NCBI GenBank assembly: GCA_965363355.1
Contig: CBDTTM010000006.1
Coordinates: 1 to 37,988, forward strand
DNA length: 37,988 nt
Direction: 5' to 3'
DNA from: CBDTTM01 sp965363355
GTDB taxonomy: Bacteria > Bacillota > Negativicutes > Selenomonadales > Selenomonadaceae
Shown here: positions 32,942 to 37,988 of the stretch, in pieces
How the letters are laid out: each line of letters starts with the position of its first letter
Numbering within the stretch: the stretch's first letter is position 1
Translations under genes and position numbers: made by a program
The notes under the pieces: generated by a model
The model's database searches: none
What the model saw: the letters and a program-made list of their open reading frames with translations, nothing else
What the model was told of the DNA's origin: nothing

Positions 32942-32992
32942 ACTGGACATATGTGTAAATATCCAATATAATATTTTCTAAATACCAATATT
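32942..32992. promoter_or_regulatory. mocR promoter with direct-repeat operator candidates
   Basis: On the plus strand TGGACA (32944-32949) and TATAAT (32967-32972) are 17 bases apart. The repeat AAATATCCAATAT (32957-32969) overlaps the -10 box and the near-identical AAATACCAATAT (32980-32991) covers the start region. TGGACATA (32944-32951) and TATCCA (32960-32965) also form an inverted pair. MocR proteins commonly bind such repeats between divergent genes. Confidence 0.6.
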
Positions 32993-33015
32993 GTTTTAAA
33001 GGTGGTTTTCATACA

Positions 33016-34524
33016 ATGGACATTACCAAAATAATAGAAGGGCTGTCGTTAAACCCTGATAAAAATGTTCCTCTCTATGTTCAACTAGCAAATTCCTTGA
33101 CTGCTAAGATCCAAAGCTTCGAACTGCCGAACGGCACGAAACTTCCGCCGGAAAGGGAACTTGCCCGACTTTTGAATATCAGTCGCACAACAAGCCTCAA
33201 TGCCTACCGTCAGCTCGAAGAAAGCGGGCTCATCCGATCAAGGCGAGGCAGTGGCACTTATGTAGCCAATCCGCATAAGGATTCCGTAGAGATTTCCATG
33301 CCATGGGAACAATTATTTTCACCACAGCGAAAATCACCATTGTCTTCTTTGCTGCGAACCTTAGTTGCTACCCCGACGGCCAATGAAACGATTTCTTTGG
33401 CGGCAGGCATGCCTGACCCGACTTTTTACCCTTTAGCTGAGCTCGCTCATTTGGCACAGGCAAACGCAGCCGCCATTCCTGCCGCTGACTATGGATACCT
33501 GGCAACAGAGGGCTATCTGCCGCTTCGCCATTCCTTGACAAAGTGGCAGGAACAATCCGGTATTCATGCAACACCAGACCAATGCCTGATTGTCGCAGGG
33601 TCTCAGCAAGGACTTTATCTCATCGTCAAAACGATGATTGAGCCCCAAGATTATGTCATCGTTGAATCTCCAACGTATCTTGGCGCGATTCAATCCCTAG
33701 AAGCTGCTGGAGCACGTCTTTTGACCCTGCCTGCCGGAAATCAGCTTGACTTTGATCTATTGGAAGATTATCTGATCCGTTACCGGCCAAAACTCATGTA
33801 CACGATTCCAACATTCCACAATCCAACGGGACGTGTAATGACTTTATCCGACCGAAAAAAACTCATCGAACTCGCCGCTCGCTACCGTCTTGCTATCGTT
33901 GAGGACGATCCATACAGCCTGCTCTATTATGACAATAAGCCGCCCGTATCCTTAAAAAGCCTCGATACCTATGGTGGCGTGATTTATCTCGGCACTTTTT
34001 CAAAGACTTTGCTGCCCGGGCTTCGCACCGGCTGGGTTACCGCTGACCAGGCAGTCATCGACCGATTGGCGCAGGAAAAGCAGCATGTCGATCTTCATTG
34101 CGGCAACCTTGCCCAAATAATCTTGCACATCGGTCTGCAAAAAGACATCTTAGCCTCTCATATGGCTTTTGTCCGCAGTGAATACAAAAAACGCCGAGAC
34201 GCAATGGTCCAGGCGCTCAATCAATACTGTCCGGATACAATCGACTTCTCGATTCCATCCGGTGGATTTTATATTTGGGTTAAGATTCGCCAGCCCGTGT
34301 CGGTCAGCGACCTAATGCATCGTGCAGCCGCCAGCAATGTGGGCTTTGTTCCTGGCATCGCTTTCTATGCCAGTGGCAATTCAAGTCAAGAAATCCGGCT
34401 TTGCTTTGCCACCCATGAAGCCGCCGTTCTAAAAGAAGGCATCCGCCGCATCGGCAAACTGCTTCAGACCATGGCAAACAATCCAGCACCACAGCTTCCC
34501 GCTGCCGGCAAACCCTTTATATAA
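33016..34524 (+). CDS. MocR-family regulator (GntR wHTH fused to an aminotransferase-like domain)
   Basis: The 502 residues hold an N-terminal GntR winged helix (about 10-80, with LPPERELARLLNISRTT and SGLIRSRRGSGTYVA) joined to a full-length fold-type-I aminotransferase domain (about 125-485). The PLP-binding lysine is present in GTFSKTLLPGLRTGW, and the conserved HNPTG and EDDPYS motifs are intact. Such proteins use PLP-bound ligands to control amino-acid or cofactor genes. It is divergent from the aminotransferase-racemase operon and 30 bp before an amino-acid permease, so it likely controls both. AAGGTGG precedes the ATG. Confidence 0.93.
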   Translation: MDITKIIEGLSLNPDKNVPLYVQLANSLTAKIQSFELPNGTKLPPERELARLLNISRTTSLNAYRQLEESGLIRSRRGSGTYVANPHKDSVEISMPWEQLFSPQRKSPLSSLLRTLVATPTANETISLAAGMPDPTFYPLAELAHLAQANAAAIPAADYGYLATEGYLPLRHSLTKWQEQSGIHATPDQCLIVAGSQQGLYLIVKTMIEPQDYVIVESPTYLGAIQSLEAAGARLLTLPAGNQLDFDLLEDYLIRYRPKLMYTIPTFHNPTGRVMTLSDRKKLIELAARYRLAIVEDDPYSLLYYDNKPPVSLKSLDTYGGVIYLGTFSKTLLPGLRTGWVTADQAVIDRLAQEKQHVDLHCGNLAQIILHIGLQKDILASHMAFVRSEYKKRRDAMVQALNQYCPDTIDFSIPSGGFYIWVKIRQPVSVSDLMHRAAASNVGFVPGIAFYASGNSSQEIRLCFATHEAAVLKEGIRRIGKLLQTMANNPAPQLPAAGKPFI

Positions 34525-34554
34525 AAATCCCAGGCAAGAAAAAGGAGCATCTCT

Positions 34555-35808
34555 ATGACGAACAAAACTGCAAACATCGGACTCTTTACTTTATGCGGGC
34601 TCATCATCGGTCCCATCATCGGCTCAGGCATCGTCCTTTTGCCCTCGGTTATTTACGAACGAATCGGTGATTGGGCGATTTCAGCCTGGATCCTGACCAT
34701 GCTGCTCGGTGCTGTCTTCGCTTATGTATTTATTTTTCTAAGCTTAAAAAGCCCGGGTAACGAGGGCGTAGCCTTAGCCGTCGGCAAAGCCCTCGGACCC
34801 TTTTGGCAAGAACTATGTTCTAACTTTTTGACGACCGCCGTTTGTTTCGGGCCAGTCGCCGTTTTGTTGACAGCCGCAAAATTCCTCCAGAACCTGCCAT
34901 TTTTAGACACGATCCCACAAGAACTCATTACTTTTTTTCTCATTCTCGGCGGTGCTGCGCTTCTCTTGAGCGGTACAAAATCCTTCAGTCGTTTCAACCT
35001 CATCGTCACTGCCGCAACCATCATATCTTTAGTCTTTGCCAGTTTTTATTCGATTGGAACGGCATCCCAGTTTGAACTGCCACACACGACTTTTCCTGTC
35101 CATGATTTTGGTTATGCTCTGCTCTTATTGTTTTGGGCGATTGTCGGCTGGGAAGTTGTCGGCAACTACATCGAGGACATTAAAAATCCGCGGCAAACCC
35201 TGTTAAAGGCCATGACCATCAGTCTTTTTTTCATCATCATCTCCTACTTGAGCGTTGCCCTAGCCTTGCAAAGCAGTTCTGCGGGCCATGACATCATCAT
35301 CCTCATGCAGCCTTTGTTCGGTCACTTCTCTGCCCCAGCCATTGGCATCATCGCCGCCGGGCTTTGCATATCAACATACCTCATGATTGTCGGTGCGGTC
35401 ACGCGCATGAGTGCAAAACGTGCTGCCAATGGACGGCTTCCAGCTTTTTTAGCAAAAGAAAATTCTCTATTGAGCCCTAGCCATGCTATATTGACGCTCA
35501 CAACGATCCATCTATTCATGCTGTCGCTCGTTTTCTTTCAAATTTTGACGATTGACCGTTTGATTGCCGCTGCCAATGTATTTTTTCTCAGCAATGCGAT
35601 CATCGGACTGGCTGCTGGATTCCATCTCCTGGAGAATCGCTGTTTAAAAGCCGCCATCGCCATTTTGATTCTCGCCTTTTTCTTGCTGCTCTCCAACGCC
35701 AAACCATGGTGCATCCTTCTCTTTCTTCTGGTTTTTATCTACTCAAAAAAATCTTTTAACCAGACGAAAAGCACCGCTGAAAATCCCTTAAGAGAAAACT
35801 CTCTATAA
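34555..35808 (+). CDS. APC-superfamily amino-acid permease
   Basis: The 417-residue protein has about 12 membrane segments. The N-terminal GPIIGSGIVLLPS loop is the substrate/cation-site signature of APC carriers, and the WAIVGWEVVGNYIEDIKNPRQT segment after membrane segment 6 is also typical. The closest type I recognise is the YjeH-like group (E. coli YjeH exports Met, Leu and other amino acids), so either import or export is possible. AAAAGGAG precedes the ATG. It lies 30 bp after mocR and is probably co-transcribed with it. It converges on the response regulator with only 35 bp between and no clear terminator. Confidence 0.88.
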   Translation: MTNKTANIGLFTLCGLIIGPIIGSGIVLLPSVIYERIGDWAISAWILTMLLGAVFAYVFIFLSLKSPGNEGVALAVGKALGPFWQELCSNFLTTAVCFGPVAVLLTAAKFLQNLPFLDTIPQELITFFLILGGAALLLSGTKSFSRFNLIVTAATIISLVFASFYSIGTASQFELPHTTFPVHDFGYALLLLFWAIVGWEVVGNYIEDIKNPRQTLLKAMTISLFFIIISYLSVALALQSSSAGHDIIILMQPLFGHFSAPAIGIIAAGLCISTYLMIVGAVTRMSAKRAANGRLPAFLAKENSLLSPSHAILTLTTIHLFMLSLVFFQILTIDRLIAAANVFFLSNAIIGLAAGFHLLENRCLKAAIAILILAFFLLLSNAKPWCILLFLLVFIYSKKSFNQTKSTAENPLRENSL

Positions 35809-35843
35809 TGCGTTAGACAGGGACTTTATCATCCAGTGATTTT

Positions 35844-36611
35844 TTACTGCATTGTTTTTTGCCGTCTTTGCAATAAAACTTTCCGATAAGACGATGGTGT
35901 AGTCCCTGTTATTTTTTTGAACATATTTGTAAAATAGGCTAAATCATTATAACCTAGTCGCTCAGCAATCTCTGAAACACGCAAAGTCGTAAGTGACAAT
36001 AATTTTCTCGCCTCTTTCATCCTGAGTTCGATCACGTAATCCATGAAATTCACGCCTTGATGCTGCTTGAACAATTGACTCAGATAAGAAGGATTGATAT
36101 GCAGGTACTGCGCCGTATGGCTCAGTGTAATTTCTCCCGGCGGCAAGGCTGAAAAATATTGCATGACCTGTTCCATAAGCGAAAGAGACTGTGTTTGCAC
36201 GTCTACCGAACCCCCGCTTTTCTCACTGACCACTATTTCTTGTTTTTCAAGCCATTTCATCAGGCATTCTTGTAACTGTTTTTTCTCTATCGGCTTGAGA
36301 AGATAGTCAACGGCACCCGAACGCAGTGCTTGCTGCACGCAGGAAAACTCCTCATTGACTGTAATGATCACCACAGGGATATGGCTGCCACAATCTCTAA
36401 GTTCACGCAAGAAATCCAACCCATTCATGACCGGCATCGTAATATCGGTCAATACCAAATCCACCGGATTGCTGCGCAGCCAGTCCAGCGCCTCTAAACC
36501 ATTAGCACATTCACCCGTCACTTCAAACGGAATCCCGCTGTTTTCCACCGTCCATTTCAAAGCTGCCCTGACCCATTTTTCATCATCCACCAATAAAAGT
36601 CTCTTCATCAT
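35844..36611 (-). CDS. AraC-type response regulator (YesN family)
   Basis: The 255-residue protein has an N-terminal receiver domain with acidic residues at 9-10 (VDDE), phospho-acceptor Asp56 (LTDITMP), a Thr in IITVNEE and Lys106 (LLKPIEK). A linker leads to a C-terminal AraC double helix-turn-helix (about 155-250, with LSHTAQYLHINPSYLSQLFKQHQG and AERLGYNDLAYFTNMFKKITGTTP). It receives phosphate from the adjacent YesM-like kinase and probably controls an uptake or sugar-related operon beyond the window. The first ATG (36611) overlaps the kinase stop codon, so the pair is translationally coupled. Confidence 0.93.
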   Translation of the reverse strand: MMKRLLLVDDEKWVRAALKWTVENSGIPFEVTGECANGLEALDWLRSNPVDLVLTDITMPVMNGLDFLRELRDCGSHIPVVIITVNEEFSCVQQALRSGAVDYLLKPIEKKQLQECLMKWLEKQEIVVSEKSGGSVDVQTQSLSLMEQVMQYFSALPPGEITLSHTAQYLHINPSYLSQLFKQHQGVNFMDYVIELRMKEARKLLSLTTLRVSEIAERLGYNDLAYFTNMFKKITGTTPSSYRKVLLQRRQKTMQ

Positions 36612-37988
36612 GAATCGTCCTTATCTGTTTTGATTAAAGGCATTCGTATGCTCACCTTAGTTCCCTTGTTGCAAATGCTGTTAACTTGCAAGCCATATGC
36701 ATTGCCAAATAAATTTACAATGCGTCGGTGTACATTGACAATTCCTATATTTTTCCCAGCCGCAGGTATCTCGGCATTTTGCAATCGTTTTTGTATTTTC
36801 TCCAATACTTCTGGCGTTATGCCAACACCATCATCCTGAATTTCTAAAACGATATCTTCATCCTCGCATTTTGCCGTTATGCATATCTTTATATGCTGCG
36901 TTCCACTGCCGAGTCCATGAACAAAACAATTTTCCACGAGCGGCTGTAAAGAAAACTTAATAATCATCGCTGAAAAAGCCCAGTCAGGTATCGTAAAGCA
37001 AAATTCAACATTCTTGTCGAAGCGAAACTGCTGGATGCGCAGATACACTTTACAAAACTCAACTTCTTCTCGCAATGTGACCGTCGGCGACACCGTCTTG
37101 AGATTATACCGCAACAAAGCACCTAAGGAAGCTGCCATAACCGCGATGTTCCCCTTGTCTTCAAGAAGAGCCATGCCACGGATTGTCTCTAACGCATTGC
37201 AAAGGAAATGCGGGTTGATCTGCGATTGCAGCATCTTTAGTTCCATCTCTTTTTGCTGCAAAGACATTTGCGTTTTTTGCAATTCAGCTGTGTAAACCTG
37301 TTCAATCAAATCGGCCAACTTTTTCGTCATGTCATTGAAACCTTCTGTCAACTGTCCCAATTCATCACTCGATTCAACGGTCACTTTTCCAGAAAAGTCC
37401 CCCGTCTGCACTTTTTTCATGAACCGCTGCAACCTTCTTACCGGACGAAGGATCGTCCCGACAAAGCTTGCCCCTAGGACGTAAGCGACTAACAGACAAA
37501 TGATGAGCGTCACCATAATCGTAAAACCAATATTGCTGGTACCGCGTTTGACTTCAGCCCAGGCAATGACACTGCCAAAACGCCAGCCCAGTGCCGATGA
37601 ATGGTCCAATACGACTTCGCCTTCACGTTCCCGTACAAAAAAACGTCCCTCTGTTGCCATTATTTGCTGAATATTTTGAAATTCAGAAGGGCGGCCTATC
37701 TTAAAGCTGTCCGCATGATATACATAATGGCCCTTGGCATCCAAAATAAAAAAATATGTTCCACTTTTACTGTTGACTTTATCCGCTATTTCCTGCAAAC
37801 GTCGATAATTCACATCAATCAATAATATTCCAATAGGGCTTAGAGTAGCTGAACTATGTATACGTCTTATAATTGTGATGACAGGTTCTTCTTTCGCTCC
37901 GATTTTCACAAAACGGCTGATGATCAATGAATTGCCATCTCTTGGTATTGAATTATACCAATAGGCGTGGCGGAGTTTTTCAATATCA
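36608..37988 (-). CDS. YesM-like sensor histidine kinase, N-terminus outside the window
   Basis: The reading frame is open to the right edge, so the 5' end is missing; the first visible in-frame TTG (37927) is not the start because coding sequence continues upstream (about 20 more residues, beginning DIEKLRHAYWYN). Visible parts are the end of a dCache-type extracellular sensor, one membrane segment (IGFTIMVTLIICLLVAYVLG), a HAMP domain, and a His_kinase-type core with the phospho-His in QINPHFLCNALE. The ATPase domain follows with N-box LQPLVENCFVHGL, and DDGVGI and GIGIVN-like GKNIGIVNVHRR. It is the partner of the AraC-type response regulator. The ligand is unknown. Confidence 0.94.
   Translation of the reverse strand, partial: DIEKLRHAYWYNSIPRDGNSLIISRFVKIGAKEEPVITIIRRIHSSATLSPIGILLIDVNYRRLQEIADKVNSKSGTYFFILDAKGHYVYHADSFKIGRPSEFQNIQQIMATEGRFFVREREGEVVLDHSSALGWRFGSVIAWAEVKRGTSNIGFTIMVTLIICLLVAYVLGASFVGTILRPVRRLQRFMKKVQTGDFSGKVTVESSDELGQLTEGFNDMTKKLADLIEQVYTAELQKTQMSLQQKEMELKMLQSQINPHFLCNALETIRGMALLEDKGNIAVMAASLGALLRYNLKTVSPTVTLREEVEFCKVYLRIQQFRFDKNVEFCFTIPDWAFSAMIIKFSLQPLVENCFVHGLGSGTQHIKICITAKCEDEDIVLEIQDDGVGITPEVLEKIQKRLQNAEIPAAGKNIGIVNVHRRIVNLFGNAYGLQVNSICNKGTKVSIRMPLIKTDKDDS

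Noticed and set aside
1..37988. CRISPR array
   Set aside because: No series of regularly spaced identical repeats was noticed and no cas gene is present.

Overview
The window reads as chromosomal DNA of a Firmicute, most likely a diderm Negativicute (Selenomonadales-type). The grounds are the gene order rpsF-ssb-rpsR / yybS-gdpP-rplI-lonB-dnaB-purA, strong Shine-Dalgarno sites with GTG and TTG starts, consensus sigma-A promoters, many intrinsic terminators, and a VirK/YbjX (DUF535) gene, a family found mainly in bacteria with an outer membrane. Genus and species cannot be fixed from the sequence alone. No IS element, prophage, CRISPR array or rRNA was seen.

Layout. Positions 1-8.9 kb (all minus strand) hold a partial tRNA-Lys, purA, dnaB, lonB, rplI, gdpP and yybS. 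At 9.1-22.2 kb lies an inserted block: a chemoreceptor gene, then a hexuronate island (uxuB, uxuA, uxaC, a GPH symporter carrying a C-terminal PTS EIIB domain, a GntR regulator, an AraC regulator, and a divergent plus-strand operon of a YiaK-like reductase, a YhcH/YiaL-like protein and a zinc dehydrogenase). At 22.3-23.4 kb the core cluster resumes with rpsR, ssb and rpsF, so the island splits a cluster that is usually continuous. From 23.6 to 28.2 kb (minus) there are a divergent 5'-nucleotidase-family protein, asparaginase, an Ala/Pro-rich membrane protein, a 35-residue basic protein and an M20 amidohydrolase. Divergent from the last is a two-gene membrane operon (DUF3100 type) at 28.4-29.7 kb. 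The right end holds the DUF535 gene, an aminotransferase-racemase operon divergent from a MocR regulator and an APC permease, and a YesN/YesM-like two-component system whose kinase runs off the window.

How the genes fit together. The island should take up a hexuronate, isomerise it (UxaC), reduce fructuronate to mannonate (UxuB) and dehydrate it to 2-keto-3-deoxygluconate (UxuA). The KDG kinase and aldolase are not in the window. The YiaK-like and RspB/LgoD-like dehydrogenases probably feed further sugar acids, such as gulonate- or ketogulonate-type compounds, into the same route. Two island promoters share an ATACTAG-type operator in the -35/-10 spacer, which makes the GntR protein the likely local repressor. 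The most unusual item is the GPH-EIIB fusion transporter. Other points of interest are the purA leader (promoter, early terminator-like hairpin, GC-rich stem), the DUF3100 operon leader (consensus promoter followed by an intrinsic terminator, with a 14-bp palindrome upstream), and hairpins that cover the stop codons of two island genes.
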